Shown: piece by piece, positions 32,143 to 41,663 of the stretch
Layout of the letters: each line of letters starts with the position of its first letter
Position numbering within the stretch: position 1 is the stretch's first letter
Notes under the pieces: generated by a model
Told to the model about the DNA's origin: nothing
Seen by the model: only the letters and a program-made list of their open reading frames with translations
Database searches by the model: none
Made by a program: the position numbers and the translations under genes
Source of the DNA: Bradyrhizobium tropiciagri
GTDB lineage: Bacteria; Pseudomonadota; Alphaproteobacteria; Rhizobiales; Xanthobacteraceae
Assembly (NCBI RefSeq): GCF_018130505.1
Contig: NZ_JAFCKH010000005.1
Location: 1 to 64,000 of the forward strand
Reading direction: 5' to 3'
DNA length: 64,000 bases

Positions 32143-34386
32143 ATGGCGTGGGGACGGAAAAAAGGCGGTGCGCGCAAGGAGCCGCTGTTCGGGCTTCCGG
32201 CCGCGCTCGCAGATCTGCGGCTGTCGCCCTCCGACCGCATTCCGGGCGGTAGTGACGACAAGCCGGCCAAATCCAAGCCAAAAAGCAGCGATTCCGATGC
32301 CGAGAGGCCGCGTCCCGCGCGCAGCAGCGGCAACAAGCGCCGCAAGTCGCGCGGCCTCGGGATCGGCCGCCTGTTCTACTGGACGGCGGTGCTCGGACTG
32401 TGGGCCGGCATCGCGGTGATCGGTGTCGTGGTGTGGGTCGGTGCGCATCTGCCGCCGATCCAGTCGCTCGAGATTCCAAAGCGTCCGCCGACCATCCAGA
32501 TCGTCGGCCTGGACGGCAGCGTGCTGGCACAGCGCGGCGAAATGGCCGGCGCCAATATCGCGCTGAAGGACCTGCCGCCCTATCTGCCGAAGGCATTCAT
32601 CGCCATCGAAGACCGCCGCTTCTATTCGCATTTCGGCGTCGACCCGCTCGGCATCGCGCGCGCGGCGGTGACCAACGTCCTGCATCGCGGTGTCTCGCAG
32701 GGCGGTTCGACGTTGACGCAACAGCTGGCCAAGAACCTGTTCCTGACGCAAGAGCGCACCATGATGCGCAAGCTGCAGGAGGCCGAGCTCGCGCTGTGGC
32801 TGGAGCGCAAGCATTCCAAGAACGAGATCCTCGAACTTTACCTCAACCGCGTCTATTTCGGCTCCGGCGCCTATGGCGTCGAGGCGGCGGCGCAGCGCTA
32901 TTTCGGCAAGTCGGCGAAGAACGTGACGGTGGCGGAGGCTGCGATGCTCGCCGGCCTCGTCAAGTCTCCGTCGCGGCTGGCGCCGAACCGCAACCCCGAA
33001 GGCGCCGAGCAGCGTGCGCGGGTGGTGCTTGCGGCGATGGCGGATGCCGGGTTCATCACCGAGGCGCAGGCCAAATCCTCGATCGGCCAGGCCTCGATTG
33101 CCGTGAAGCCGGCCGGCGCCGGCACCGTGAACTATGTCGCCGACTGGATCGGCGAAGTGCTCGACGATCTCGTCGGCCAGATCGACCAGGACATCGTGGT
33201 GCAGACCACAATCGATCCGAAGCTGCAGAACGCCGCCGAGGCCGCCATCATCGACGAGCTCGCTGCCAAGAGCGTGAAGTTCAATGTCAGCCAGGGCGCG
33301 CTGGTCGCGATGACGCCGGGCGGCGCGGTGCGCGCCATGGTTGGCGGCCGGAACTATTCCGAGAGCCAGTACAACCGCGCGGTGACCGCGAAGCGCCAGC
33401 CCGGTTCGGCGTTCAAGCCGTTCGTCTATCTCACCGCGGTCGAATCCGGCCTGACGCCGGACACCATCCGCACCGACGCGCCGCTCGACATCAAGGGCTG
33501 GAAGCCGGAGAACTACACCCATGAATATTTCGGCTCGGTCACGCTGACCCAGGCGCTGGCGATGTCGCTGAACACGGTCGCGGTGCGGCTCGGCCTCGAG
33601 GTCGGCGCGAAGAACGTGGTGCGCACCGCGCACCGGCTCGGCATCTCCTCGAAGCTCGAACCCAACGTCTCGATCGCGCTCGGCACCTCGGAAGTATCCG
33701 TGATCGAACTGGTCGGCGCCTACGCGCCGTTCGCCAATGGCGGGCTCGGTGTCTCGCCGCATGTGATCACCAGGATCAAGACCAGCTCGGGCAAGCTGCT
33801 CTACGACCGTCCGACCGATCCGCCCAGCCAGGTGATCGAGCCGCGCTATGATGCGATGATGAACAGCATGATGCGCGAGACGCTGATCTCGGGCACCGCG
33901 CGCAAGGCCGAGATCCCGGGCTGGACCGCGGCCGGCAAGACCGGCACCAGCCAGGATTATCGCGACGCCTGGTTCATCGGCTACACCGCCCATCTCGTCA
34001 CCGGCGTCTGGCTCGGCAATGACGACAATACGCCGACCAAGAAGGCGACCGGCGGCGGCCTACCGGTGGAAGTGTGGACCCGCTTCATGAAGGCGGCGCA
34101 TCAGGGCGTGCCGGTGGCGAGCGTTCCGAATTCGCAGGGTAATTGGGGGCCGGCCAACCTGGTGCAGATCTCGTCGCAGATCACGCCGCCGTCGGCACCG
34201 CCGGTGCAGCTGCAGCCGCAACTGCGAGAGCCGCCACCGCCGGCGCCGATGCCACCCAGTGGCGGCTATTATCGCCAGCCGCCACCGGTGCGGGCGTCGG
34301 CACCGCCGAATCCGAACGCGCGGCCCGAGGCGGCGGCCGGATTGGACGGCTGGCTGGTCGACCGCGTATTCAGCAGAAGTCGGTAA
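32143..34386 (+). CDS. Class A penicillin-binding protein (PBP1A family)
   Basis: 747 residues. A Lys/Arg-rich cytoplasmic head of about 75 residues precedes one membrane helix (AVLGLWAGIAVIGVVVWVGA). The glycosyltransferase domain has AIEDRRFYSHFGVD and QGGSTLTQQLAKN. The transpeptidase domain has SAFK (in RQPGSAFKPF), SLN and KTGTS. The tail is Pro/Gln-rich. It polymerises and cross-links peptidoglycan. The ATG at 32143 is preferred over a TTG six bases upstream. Confidence 0.94.
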   Translation: MAWGRKKGGARKEPLFGLPAALADLRLSPSDRIPGGSDDKPAKSKPKSSDSDAERPRPARSSGNKRRKSRGLGIGRLFYWTAVLGLWAGIAVIGVVVWVGAHLPPIQSLEIPKRPPTIQIVGLDGSVLAQRGEMAGANIALKDLPPYLPKAFIAIEDRRFYSHFGVDPLGIARAAVTNVLHRGVSQGGSTLTQQLAKNLFLTQERTMMRKLQEAELALWLERKHSKNEILELYLNRVYFGSGAYGVEAAAQRYFGKSAKNVTVAEAAMLAGLVKSPSRLAPNRNPEGAEQRARVVLAAMADAGFITEAQAKSSIGQASIAVKPAGAGTVNYVADWIGEVLDDLVGQIDQDIVVQTTIDPKLQNAAEAAIIDELAAKSVKFNVSQGALVAMTPGGAVRAMVGGRNYSESQYNRAVTAKRQPGSAFKPFVYLTAVESGLTPDTIRTDAPLDIKGWKPENYTHEYFGSVTLTQALAMSLNTVAVRLGLEVGAKNVVRTAHRLGISSKLEPNVSIALGTSEVSVIELVGAYAPFANGGLGVSPHVITRIKTSSGKLLYDRPTDPPSQVIEPRYDAMMNSMMRETLISGTARKAEIPGWTAAGKTGTSQDYRDAWFIGYTAHLVTGVWLGNDDNTPTKKATGGGLPVEVWTRFMKAAHQGVPVASVPNSQGNWGPANLVQISSQITPPSAPPVQLQPQLREPPPPAPMPPSGGYYRQPPPVRASAPPNPNARPEAAAGLDGWLVDRVFSRSR

Positions 34387-34399
34387 GCGCGGTCACTTC

Positions 34400-34488
34400 G
34401 TAGCCCGGATGCAGCGAAGCGAAATCCGGGACGCCTTGTGCCGCTGGTGAGACCTGCCCCGGATTGCGCTCCGCTTTATCCGGGCTAC
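34400..34488. repeat. GTAGCCCGGATG family repeat, copy 3
   Basis: Right after the penicillin-binding protein stop. Arms as at 15989-16076, with small differences (GCTTTATCC in the right arm). Confidence 0.88.
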
Positions 34489-34512
34489 GGGTCTCGCAGT
34501 TCACCCACCGCC

Positions 34513-34634
34513 GTCATCGCCCGGCTTGACCGGGCGATCCAGTATTCCAGAGACAGCGACTGTCGAGCCGATAAGCCGCGGCGTACTGGATCGCCCGGTC
34601 CATGTGCGCAATTGCGCACAGGCCGGGCGATGAC
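34513..34634. repeat. Inverted repeat, GTCATCGCCCGG family, copy 1, with nested palindrome
   Basis: GTCATCGCCCGGCTTGACCG pairs with the complementary right end; GATCCAGTATTCCAGA and GGCGTACTGGATC form an inner stem. Inside it, TGTGCGCAATTGCGCACA at 34603-34620 is a perfect 18-bp palindrome absent from the related copy at 52650-52752. Confidence 0.85.
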
Positions 34635-34662
34635 AGCGTGATGTGGGGTGAGGACGGCCGCC

Positions 34663-35418
34663 CTACTCCTGAATGCCGTAGCGGTGCAGGTCGTTGCCGT
34701 GGGTGTCGAGCCAGGTCTTGGCGCGCTCGACCGAGCCGCAGACCTTGCCGACCACCCGCCAGAACCGCGGCGAGTGATTCATCTCGACGAGATGGGCGAC
34801 CTCATGCGCGGCGAGGTAGTCGAGCACGAAGGGCGGCGCGAGGATCAGCCGCCAGGAGAATGACAGCGAGCCGGCCGAGGTGCAGGAGCCCCAACGGCTG
34901 GATTGATCGCGGATCGAAATCCGCCGCACCCGCACGCCGAGTTCCGCGGCGTAGAGCTGTGCGGCCTTTTGCAGATCCTTGCGCGCCTCGCGCTTGAGGA
35001 AGTCGTGAACGCGGCGGTCCATATGCTCGACGCCGCCGGCGGCGCAGAGAATCTTCTCGCCGCTGTCGCGCGTCTCGATCCAGACCGTGCCGCGCTCGCC
35101 GGCGCGATGCACCAGGCGATGCGGCACGCCGCGCAGCGGCACCACCGTGCCGGGCTGAAACGGCGCGGCCTTCGGCAAACGGCCGAGACGCGCGGCGATC
35201 CAGCCACCATGGAGCTGCGCGAACTCCTTTGCCTCCGCGATCGTGCCGCGCGGCGGCATGGTCAGGATCGCTTCACGGTCGGTCGGATGGATTCGCAGCG
35301 TATAGCGGCGCGCGCGCCTGTGCCGCCTCAGCCTGATGGCGAAGAATTGGGAGCCGTGTCTGATCAAAACGGTCGAGGGTTCGGCAGGCCGCCGATAAAG
35401 AAGCGCGCGAGTAGCCAT
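34663..35418 (-). CDS. YgjP-like zinc metallopeptidase-domain protein
   Basis: 251 residues. HEVAHL followed by the third ligand His in MNHSPRFW gives the M48-like motif of the YgjP/DUF45 family; SSRWGSC just before it is also typical. The N-terminal third is basic. Function in bacteria is poorly known; some members are fused to restriction systems. The start at 35418 fits MATRALLYRR; there is a longer open frame upstream without homology. Stands alone. Confidence 0.82.
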   Translation of the reverse strand: MATRALLYRRPAEPSTVLIRHGSQFFAIRLRRHRRARRYTLRIHPTDREAILTMPPRGTIAEAKEFAQLHGGWIAARLGRLPKAAPFQPGTVVPLRGVPHRLVHRAGERGTVWIETRDSGEKILCAAGGVEHMDRRVHDFLKREARKDLQKAAQLYAAELGVRVRRISIRDQSSRWGSCTSAGSLSFSWRLILAPPFVLDYLAAHEVAHLVEMNHSPRFWRVVGKVCGSVERAKTWLDTHGNDLHRYGIQE

Positions 35419-35700
35419 TTCTGAGAGTCCGGGGAGCAGGAGTTCACCCGGACTCTGCCATATCCGCCGCCAGGGAAAGCGCTCGGCGCAAAAACAAATC
35501 ATTTGCCCAATATACAGGGGCTCGCGGTTTATGGACCTCTACCGGCAGGGGTCGGAACCGGAATTTTTTGAGTGAATCAGGGTCGCGAACAAGACCCAAA
35601 AGGTGAAAACAAATTCACCCCTTGAGCCGTGCGCGATTTGGGATTCTTTTAGCTAAATCAGCAACTTGCCCGGCGGCCGAAATCCCGGCCGGAACGACAC

Positions 35701-37029
35701 CTATTCGGCCGCAGCGACCAGCGAAAGCCGCGTATTCGCCGCCGAAACCATGAAATCGGAGATTCGCGGCACGATTTCGGACCGGAACCGCGAGCCGTTG
35801 AACACGCCGTAATGGCCGACGCCCTTCTGCACGTAGTGCACGCGGCGATGGTTGGGAATCGCGGTGCAAAGCCCGTGCGTCGCCTCAGTCTGACCGAGGC
35901 CGGAGATGTCGTCCTTCTCGCCTTCCACCGTCATCAGCGCGACGCGGCGAATCTTGGAGGGATCGACCGGCCTCCCGCGATGGGTCATCTCGCCCTTCGG
36001 CAGCGCGTGCTTGACGAACACGGTGTCGACGGTCTGCAGGTAATACTCCGCGGTGAGGTCCATCACCGCAAGATATTCGTCGTAGAACTCACGATGCTTG
36101 TCGACGAGGTCGCCGTCGCCCTTCACCAGATTGGCGAACAGCGCCTTGTGCGCGTCCATGTGCCGGTCGAGATTCATGCTGATGAAGCCGTTGAGCTGCA
36201 GGAATCCCGGATAGACGTCGCGCATCACGCCCGGATGCGGGAACGGCACCTTGGTGATGACGTTGTTGCGGAACCAGTCGATGCCGCGCTCGGCGGCGAG
36301 GTCGTTGACCGCGGTCGGATTGCGCCGCGTATCGATCGGGCCGCCCATCAGCGTCATCGACAGCGGCACGAACGGATCGTTGTTGGCTTCCATCACCGAA
36401 ACGGCCGCAACCACCGGCACTGAGGGCTGGCACACCGCGATGATGTGCATGTTGCCGCCGAGCGCGTGCAGCATCTCGATCAGGTAATCGACGTAGTCAT
36501 CGAGATCGAAACGGCCTGCGGCGAGCGGCACCATGCGCGCGTCGGCCCAGTCGGTGATGTAGACCTCATGCGTCGGCAGGAAGGCCTCGACGGTGCCGCG
36601 CAGCAGCGTCGCGTAATGGCCGGACATCGGCGCCACGATCAGCACCCGCGGCTGCGGGCTGCGCAGCGGACGGGTCAGTTTGCGATCGAAATGCAGCAGG
36701 CGGCAGAACGGCTTCTCCCAGATCGAACGCACTTCGACCGGGGTACGGATGCCGTTGACCTCGGTCGTCGGCAGGTTCCATTCCGGCTTGCCGTAACGGC
36801 GGGTGGTGCGCTCGAACAGCTCGCAGGCCGCGGCGACCGATTTGCCGAACTCGGTGTGGGTCCACGGATTGAGCGGGTTCTGAAACAGGATCTTGGTGGC
36901 GTCGGTCACCGCGCGCGCCGGGTTGAGCGAGGCTTGCGCCATCTCATACATCCAGTACAGCGGCGTCGTGAGTGCCGGGCTGCCGTCTGTCGCGAGTGGC
37001 GGGGCTCCGCCAAATTCACCGATGGGCAT
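35701..37029 (-). CDS. phaZ: Intracellular polyhydroxyalkanoate depolymerase
   Basis: 442 residues. Cys200 in IIAVCQPSVPVVAA is the nucleophile of PhaZ1-type depolymerases (Cys in place of Ser), PLYWMYEMAQA is the conserved start region and GVGHYGVFNG holds the catalytic His. It breaks PHB granules into hydroxybutyrate units. The ATG at 37029 is chosen to include PLYWMYEM; its ribosome-binding site is weak. The 282-bp region 35419-35700 downstream holds no gene, only a GGTGAA-AACAAA-TTCACC inverted repeat near 35602 and a short CGGCCG stem. Confidence 0.93.
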   Translation of the reverse strand: MPIGEFGGAPPLATDGSPALTTPLYWMYEMAQASLNPARAVTDATKILFQNPLNPWTHTEFGKSVAAACELFERTTRRYGKPEWNLPTTEVNGIRTPVEVRSIWEKPFCRLLHFDRKLTRPLRSPQPRVLIVAPMSGHYATLLRGTVEAFLPTHEVYITDWADARMVPLAAGRFDLDDYVDYLIEMLHALGGNMHIIAVCQPSVPVVAAVSVMEANNDPFVPLSMTLMGGPIDTRRNPTAVNDLAAERGIDWFRNNVITKVPFPHPGVMRDVYPGFLQLNGFISMNLDRHMDAHKALFANLVKGDGDLVDKHREFYDEYLAVMDLTAEYYLQTVDTVFVKHALPKGEMTHRGRPVDPSKIRRVALMTVEGEKDDISGLGQTEATHGLCTAIPNHRRVHYVQKGVGHYGVFNGSRFRSEIVPRISDFMVSAANTRLSLVAAAE

Positions 37030-37157
37030 AAGTTTTTCAAACCCCTGTTTTGCGCCGCAGCATCCTGACGAATGCAAAATAATGCGTCAATGCACCGCAC
37101 AGCACATTTAGGGGTGTAAATAGGCTAAAACACCGAGAATCCACGGGAAAGTGACAT

Positions 37158-37982
37158 TTATTCACCACCCGACAGCAGCGATCCGTTGCGCTTGGCGCTC
37201 TGCAAAAGGGCAAGGAAGATCGCGAAAGAGGCAGCAAACAGCACCGCATTGAGGGCCAAAGACCAGATCATCAGGTCGGCGCGGAAGACGTGGTCGATCA
37301 GCAGCGCGCGCATGCCCTCGAACACGTAGGTCGGCGGCAGGGTCCAGGCGACATATTGCAGCCAGACCGGCAGCACCTCGACCGGGTAATAGATGCAGGC
37401 GAGCGGCATCACCGCGAACATCAGCGTCCAGACGATGCTCTCGGCACCAAGCCCGTTGCGCAGCACGAGACCGGAGGCGAACACGCCGACCGACCAGCTG
37501 GTGAAGATCAGATTGCAGAAGAAGACGATCAGCGGCAGGCCGATGGCGTAGAAATTGAAGCCGAAAAAGAACAGCGCCATCAGCGTCATCGGGATCACGC
37601 CGATGGCGAGGCGGATGATGCTCATGATCATCAGCGAGAGGAGAAACTCGATCGGCTTCAGCGGGCTCATCATCAGGTTGCCGAGATTGCGCGCCCACAT
37701 CTCTTCCAGAAACGAGATCGAGAAGCCGAGCTGGCCGCGGAACAGGATGTCCCACAGGATGACGGCGCCGATCAGCGTGCCGCCGGCCTTGGCGAAGAAG
37801 CCCGATGCCTGCGAGATATAATTCTGCAGGAAGCCCCAGGTGATGATCTGCAGCGCCGGCCAGTACACCAGCTCCAGCAGCCGCGGCCACGACGACATCA
37901 GCAGATACCAGTAGCGCAGCACCATCGCATTGATGCGGTGCAGGGAAAGGCCGCGAGGCTGATGGCTGACGATCTCGCTCAT
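37158..37982 (-). CDS. ABC-2 type permease
   Basis: 274 residues, six helices (for example FLLSLMIMSIIRLAIGVIPM and VWTLMFAVMPLACIYYPVEV, the latter with the Tyr-Pro seen in ABC-2 exporters). It forms an exporter with the ATPase gene, which it overlaps by 4 bp. The cargo is not evident; the sequence resembles general ABC-2 exporters rather than NodJ. Confidence 0.85.
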   Translation of the reverse strand: MSEIVSHQPRGLSLHRINAMVLRYWYLLMSSWPRLLELVYWPALQIITWGFLQNYISQASGFFAKAGGTLIGAVILWDILFRGQLGFSISFLEEMWARNLGNLMMSPLKPIEFLLSLMIMSIIRLAIGVIPMTLMALFFFGFNFYAIGLPLIVFFCNLIFTSWSVGVFASGLVLRNGLGAESIVWTLMFAVMPLACIYYPVEVLPVWLQYVAWTLPPTYVFEGMRALLIDHVFRADLMIWSLALNAVLFAASFAIFLALLQSAKRNGSLLSGGE

Positions 37983-38788
37983 GGCGCCTCCTCCCGCACC
38001 CGGCCGCGCGCGACATCGAGGAACACCTCCTCCAGCGTATCGCGGTTGTAGCGCGCCATGATCCGCTCCGGACTGTCGTCGTCCTCGATCTTGCCGCGCT
38101 TCATGATGATGACGCGGTCGCAGAGACGCTCGACCTCCAGCATGTTGTGCGAGGCCAGCAGGATGGTGGCGTTGCGGGCCTTGCGATAGGTCTCCAGGTG
38201 CTGCCGCACCCAGTCCGCGGTATCGGGATCGAGTGAGGCCGTCGGCTCGTCCAGCAGCAACAGGTCCGGCTCGTTGATCAGCGCCTTGGCCAGCGCGACC
38301 CGGGTCTTCTGCCCGGCAGAGAGCTTGCCGTTGGCGCGGTCGAGGAAATCCGTCAGGTCGAGATCGGCGGCGAGTTGATCGATCCGGTCACGCAAATGCT
38401 TCACCGCGTAGAGGCGGCCGAAGATGGTCAGGTTCTGCCGCACCGTGAGCCGCATCGGCATGTCGACATAGGGGCTCTCGAAATTCATCCGGCCGAGCAC
38501 GTCGTAGCGCTGGTCGGGGATTTTCGCGCCCAGCACCTCGACGGTCCCCGAGGTCGGCAGCACCAGGCCCATGATCATCGCGATCGTCGTGGTCTTGCCG
38601 GCGCCGTTGCCGCCGAGCAGCCCGGTGATGCTGCCGCGCGCGATGCGGAAGGAGATGCCGTCGACCGCGCGGGTGGTCTTGTAGACCTTGACGAGACGCG
38701 CGACGTCGATCGCCGCCGATCCGCCCTGATCGGCCGCCAGCCCTTGGCTGGTTGCGGGCGCCCCCTGATCTGTCTTGCTCTGCTGCAT
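37979..38788 (-). CDS. ABC-2 type transporter ATP-binding protein
   Basis: 269 residues. Walker A GGNGAGKTTT, Walker B LLLLDEPTASLD, and switch His in LLASHNMLEVE. The signature is KLSAGQKTRVALAKAL, with Ala for the usual Gly in LSGGQ. A disordered tail of about 25 residues precedes the domain. First gene of a two-gene exporter operon, divergent from regS. Confidence 0.88.
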   Translation of the reverse strand: MQQSKTDQGAPATSQGLAADQGGSAAIDVARLVKVYKTTRAVDGISFRIARGSITGLLGGNGAGKTTTIAMIMGLVLPTSGTVEVLGAKIPDQRYDVLGRMNFESPYVDMPMRLTVRQNLTIFGRLYAVKHLRDRIDQLAADLDLTDFLDRANGKLSAGQKTRVALAKALINEPDLLLLDEPTASLDPDTADWVRQHLETYRKARNATILLASHNMLEVERLCDRVIIMKRGKIEDDDSPERIMARYNRDTLEEVFLDVARGRVREEAP

Positions 38789-38871
38789 ATGGCCGTAGTT
38801 GAGCCATCGCGGCATCAAGCGCAAGGCTTGGCGAATTTGTGCGCCGCCCACAGCACCGCTAAAGTCATGCA

Positions 38872-40191
38872 ATGACCGATGTCGCCTCCGATTTCCGCCA
38901 GCCACGCCGTTATGTCCGCCTGGATACGATCCTGCGGCTGCGCTGGCTCGCCGCGCTTGGCCAGCTGGTCGCGATCTTCGTGGTCGCCCAGGGGCTCGAA
39001 TTCGACCTCCCGATCGTGCCTTGCGTCAGCATCGTGGCGCTCTCGGCGCTGATCAATCTGGCGCTGCAGATCGCCTTCAACCCGATGCAGCGGCTGGAGC
39101 CCGTCTATGCCGCGGCGCTGCTCGCGGCCAATATCGTCGAGCTTGGCGGACTGCTCTATTTCACCGGCGGCCTGCAGAACCCGTTCTCGTTCCTGTTCCT
39201 GGCGCCGGTGCTGATCTCGGCCACGGCGCTGCCGATCCGGCTGACGATGGCGCTCGGCTGCCTCGCGGTCGCCTGCGCCTCGGCATTGTTCTTCTACCAT
39301 CTGCCGCTGCCCTGGGATGCCGACGACCCGCTGGTGCTGCCGCCGATCTACCTGCTCGGCGTCTGGCTCTCGATCCTGCTCGCGATCGGCGTCACCAGCC
39401 TCTATGCCTTCCAGGTGACGGAGGAGTCGCGCCAGCTCTCCGACGCGCTGGCCGCGACCGAACTGGTGCTGACGCGCGAGCAGCACCTGACCCAGCTCGA
39501 CGGCCTCGCCGCCGCTGCGGCGCATGAGCTCGGCACGCCGCTGTCGACCATCTTCCTGATCTCCCGCGAGCTCGAGAAGACGGTGCACGACCCGAGCATC
39601 GCCGGCGACCTGAAGACCGTGCGCGAGCAGGCGCAGCGCTGCCGGGACATCCTGAGCAAGATCGCGCAGCTCTCCTCGAGCGGGGCGCCGTTCGACAACA
39701 TGAAGCTGTCGACCCTGATCGAGGAGGCGGTGGCGCCGCATCGCGATTTCGGCGTCGACATCAAGGTGCGGCTTGCTGTCGCAGCAACCTCCGAGCCGGT
39801 CGTCGCCCGCAACCCGGCGATCCTCTATGGCGTCGGAAACATTTTGGAAAACGCGGTCGATTTCGCGCACCAGACCGTCGAGGTGAATGCGTGGTGGAAT
39901 GCCGAAACGGTCGAGATCGTGATCTCCGACGACGGCCCCGGCATCGCGCCGGACATGTTGAAACGGATCGGCGAGCCGTATTTATCCCGCCGCCGGGGCG
40001 CGGATGACGTCCAAACCGCGCGCGGCGGCCTCGGGCTCGGCGTTTTCATCGCCCGGACGCTGCTGGAACGGACCGGCGCCCGCGTCTCGTTTACCAACCG
40101 CGTCTTCCCCGATCACGGCGCCGTGGTCCAGATCGTCTGGCCGCGCGAACGCTTCGAGGAGGACGTGTCCAGCGCCGAGGCGGTCACTTAA
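38872..40191 (+). CDS. regS: Redox sensor histidine kinase RegS/ActS (RegB family)
   Basis: 439 residues. Six helices, of which FTGGLQNPFSFLFL (around residues 98-110) is the quinone-binding segment typical of RegB. His218 in AAAAHELGTPLST is the phosphorylated His. Cys257 in QAQRCRDILSK matches the redox-active Cys of RegB. The N, G1 and G2 boxes are in ILENAVDFA, SDDGPGI and GGLGLGVFIAR. It senses the respiratory quinone pool and phosphorylates RegR. In Bradyrhizobium this pair controls nifA, among others. Confidence 0.95.
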   Translation: MTDVASDFRQPRRYVRLDTILRLRWLAALGQLVAIFVVAQGLEFDLPIVPCVSIVALSALINLALQIAFNPMQRLEPVYAAALLAANIVELGGLLYFTGGLQNPFSFLFLAPVLISATALPIRLTMALGCLAVACASALFFYHLPLPWDADDPLVLPPIYLLGVWLSILLAIGVTSLYAFQVTEESRQLSDALAATELVLTREQHLTQLDGLAAAAAHELGTPLSTIFLISRELEKTVHDPSIAGDLKTVREQAQRCRDILSKIAQLSSSGAPFDNMKLSTLIEEAVAPHRDFGVDIKVRLAVAATSEPVVARNPAILYGVGNILENAVDFAHQTVEVNAWWNAETVEIVISDDGPGIAPDMLKRIGEPYLSRRRGADDVQTARGGLGLGVFIARTLLERTGARVSFTNRVFPDHGAVVQIVWPRERFEEDVSSAEAVT

Positions 40192-40276
40192 GAACGATTC
40201 TTAGGCACGCGTCTGGCATTACGGATGCAGCATCCGCGACTTTCGGCTGCCTTGGCAGCGCCCCACGGCCGTCCCA

Positions 40277-40282
40277 TATAAT
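40277..40282 (+). promoter_or_regulatory. Candidate -10 element before regR
   Basis: TATAAT, 30 bp before the regR start, with TTGGCA at 40252-40257 as a possible -35 (19-bp spacer). It would let regR be expressed apart from regS. The long spacer lowers certainty. Confidence 0.45.
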
Positions 40283-40311
40283 TGGGCGTCTGCCACAGGG
40301 AAAACTGGAAC

Positions 40312-40866
40312 GTGAACGCCATCGCTGAACTGAATGACCACCAAGACCGCTCGCTCCTCATCGTGGAGGACGACAAGCCGTTCCTGGAGCGCCTGTCGCG
40401 CGCCATGGAGACGCGCGGCTTCACGGTGAAGTCCTGCGATACGGTGTCCGACGGCATTGCCGAGATCGGCCGCGCCGCGCCCGCTTTCGCGGTCGTCGAC
40501 CTCAGGCTTGGCGACGGCAACGGCCTCGACGTCGTCTCGGCGCTGAAGCGCAAGCGCCCCGAGGCGCGCGCGATCGTGCTGACCGGCTACGGCAACATCG
40601 CCACCGCCGTCACCGCGGTGAAGATGGGCGCCGTCGACTATCTGTCGAAGCCGGCCGACGCGGATGACGTGGTCGCCGCGTTGCTCGCGACCGGCACCGA
40701 GAAGTCGGAGCTGCCGACCAATCCGATGTCGGCCGACCGCGTGCGCTGGGAGCACATCCAGCGCATCTACGAGATGTGCAACCGCAACGTCTCGGAGACC
40801 GCGCGCCGTCTCAACATGCACCGCCGCACGCTGCAGCGCATCCTCGCCAAGCGCGCACCAAGGTAA
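40312..40866 (+). CDS. regR: Response regulator RegR/ActR (RegA family)
   Basis: 184 residues. Asp63 in VVDLRLGDG is the phosphoacceptor, at the same position as in RegA. The C-terminal Fis-type helix-turn-helix (ETARRLNMHRRTLQRILAKR) is nearly invariant in this family. The GTG at 40312 gives the expected start NAIAELNDHQ. It regulates redox-responsive genes, in bradyrhizobia including fixR-nifA. It lies 120 bp downstream of regS with a possible own promoter. Confidence 0.96.
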   Translation: MNAIAELNDHQDRSLLIVEDDKPFLERLSRAMETRGFTVKSCDTVSDGIAEIGRAAPAFAVVDLRLGDGNGLDVVSALKRKRPEARAIVLTGYGNIATAVTAVKMGAVDYLSKPADADDVVAALLATGTEKSELPTNPMSADRVRWEHIQRIYEMCNRNVSETARRLNMHRRTLQRILAKRAPR

Positions 40867-40890
40867 GCGGCAGTTACAGATTGTCTTGCG

Positions 40891-40922
40891 ATGGCCGGGC
40901 TCGTCCCGGCCATTTGCATTTT
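40891..40922 (+). terminator. Intrinsic terminator after regR
   Basis: ATGGCCGGG/CCCGGCCAT stem with a CTCGT loop, followed by TTGCATTTT. It starts 25 bp after the regR stop. Confidence 0.88.
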
Positions 40923-40930
40923 GGACACTT

Positions 40931-41016
40931 GTAGCCCGGATGGAGCGAAGCGAAATCCGGGACAGATCATCCGCGGAGAGACTTACCCGGATTGCGCTGC
41001 GCTCCATCCGGGCTAC
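40931..41016. repeat. GTAGCCCGGATG family repeat, copy 4
   Basis: Arms GTAGCCCGGATGGAGCGAAG and its complement (GGAGCG in place of GCAGCG, compensated in both arms). It sits between the regR terminator and the mmcB stop. Confidence 0.9.
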
Positions 41017-41027
41017 AAGGGCGGCCG

Positions 41028-41513
41028 CTAAAACTCGACATGCCCCTGCGGATCGACCAGGCGATTGATCCGCTGCGCTGCGGCGATCGCAAAGCGCACC
41101 GTCATCGCCTTGCGCGTTGCGGCCGGCAGGCGATGCTCCGGCGCCTCGCAATGCAGATGGGCGCCATAGGCATCGGCGATGATCAGCCCGGTATCTTCAG
41201 GGAAGATCTCGCACGGCAGGTCCTGCGTGAAGGCGAAGAACAGCCGGTCGCAATGCATCCGGTAGTCCTGCCATTTCTGGTCGGCGCGCAAATCCTCCAC
41301 CGATGATTTGATCTCGACGATCCAGATCTCGCCGCGCTCGTTCAGCGCAACCAGGTCGGCCCGTCTGCCGGACGGCAGCGGCAACTCGCTGAGGCAGGAA
41401 AATCCAAGCGATCTCAGCAGCCTTGCGGTGCCGCGCGCGATCGCAAGGGCAGTCTCCGACTGGCGTCGGTCGAGCGCGGGCACAAGCGCGATCTGGCGGG
41501 CGGGCGATTCCAT
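41028..41513 (-). CDS. mmcB: MmcB-type DNA repair putative endonuclease
   Basis: 161 residues with a PD-(D/E)xK-like core: SGRRADLVALNERGEIWIVEIKSS supplies the Asp, Glu and Lys. This matches the MmcB family of alphaproteobacteria, linked to mitomycin C response. Convergent with regR. I looked for a GTTC-N7-GTTC SOS box upstream (41514-41663) and did not find one. Confidence 0.82.
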   Translation of the reverse strand: MESPARQIALVPALDRRQSETALAIARGTARLLRSLGFSCLSELPLPSGRRADLVALNERGEIWIVEIKSSVEDLRADQKWQDYRMHCDRLFFAFTQDLPCEIFPEDTGLIIADAYGAHLHCEAPEHRLPAATRKAMTVRFAIAAAQRINRLVDPQGHVEF

Positions 41514-41663
41514 GCTGAGAGACTAACCGATTCCATTCATCAACGGCAGCGCCGGATTAAGCCGCAAATTCGCGAGGAAGCCGCCTTGGTTTCGGCCTCA
41601 AGCCACCGTGAAGCCGATGGAACCTTGGTTCCGAGGGACGAAACCACTGGAGGAGAGACCCGT

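Noticed and set aside
41514-41663. SOS box upstream of mmcB
   Set aside because: No GTTC-N7-GTTC or near match was found in the interval.
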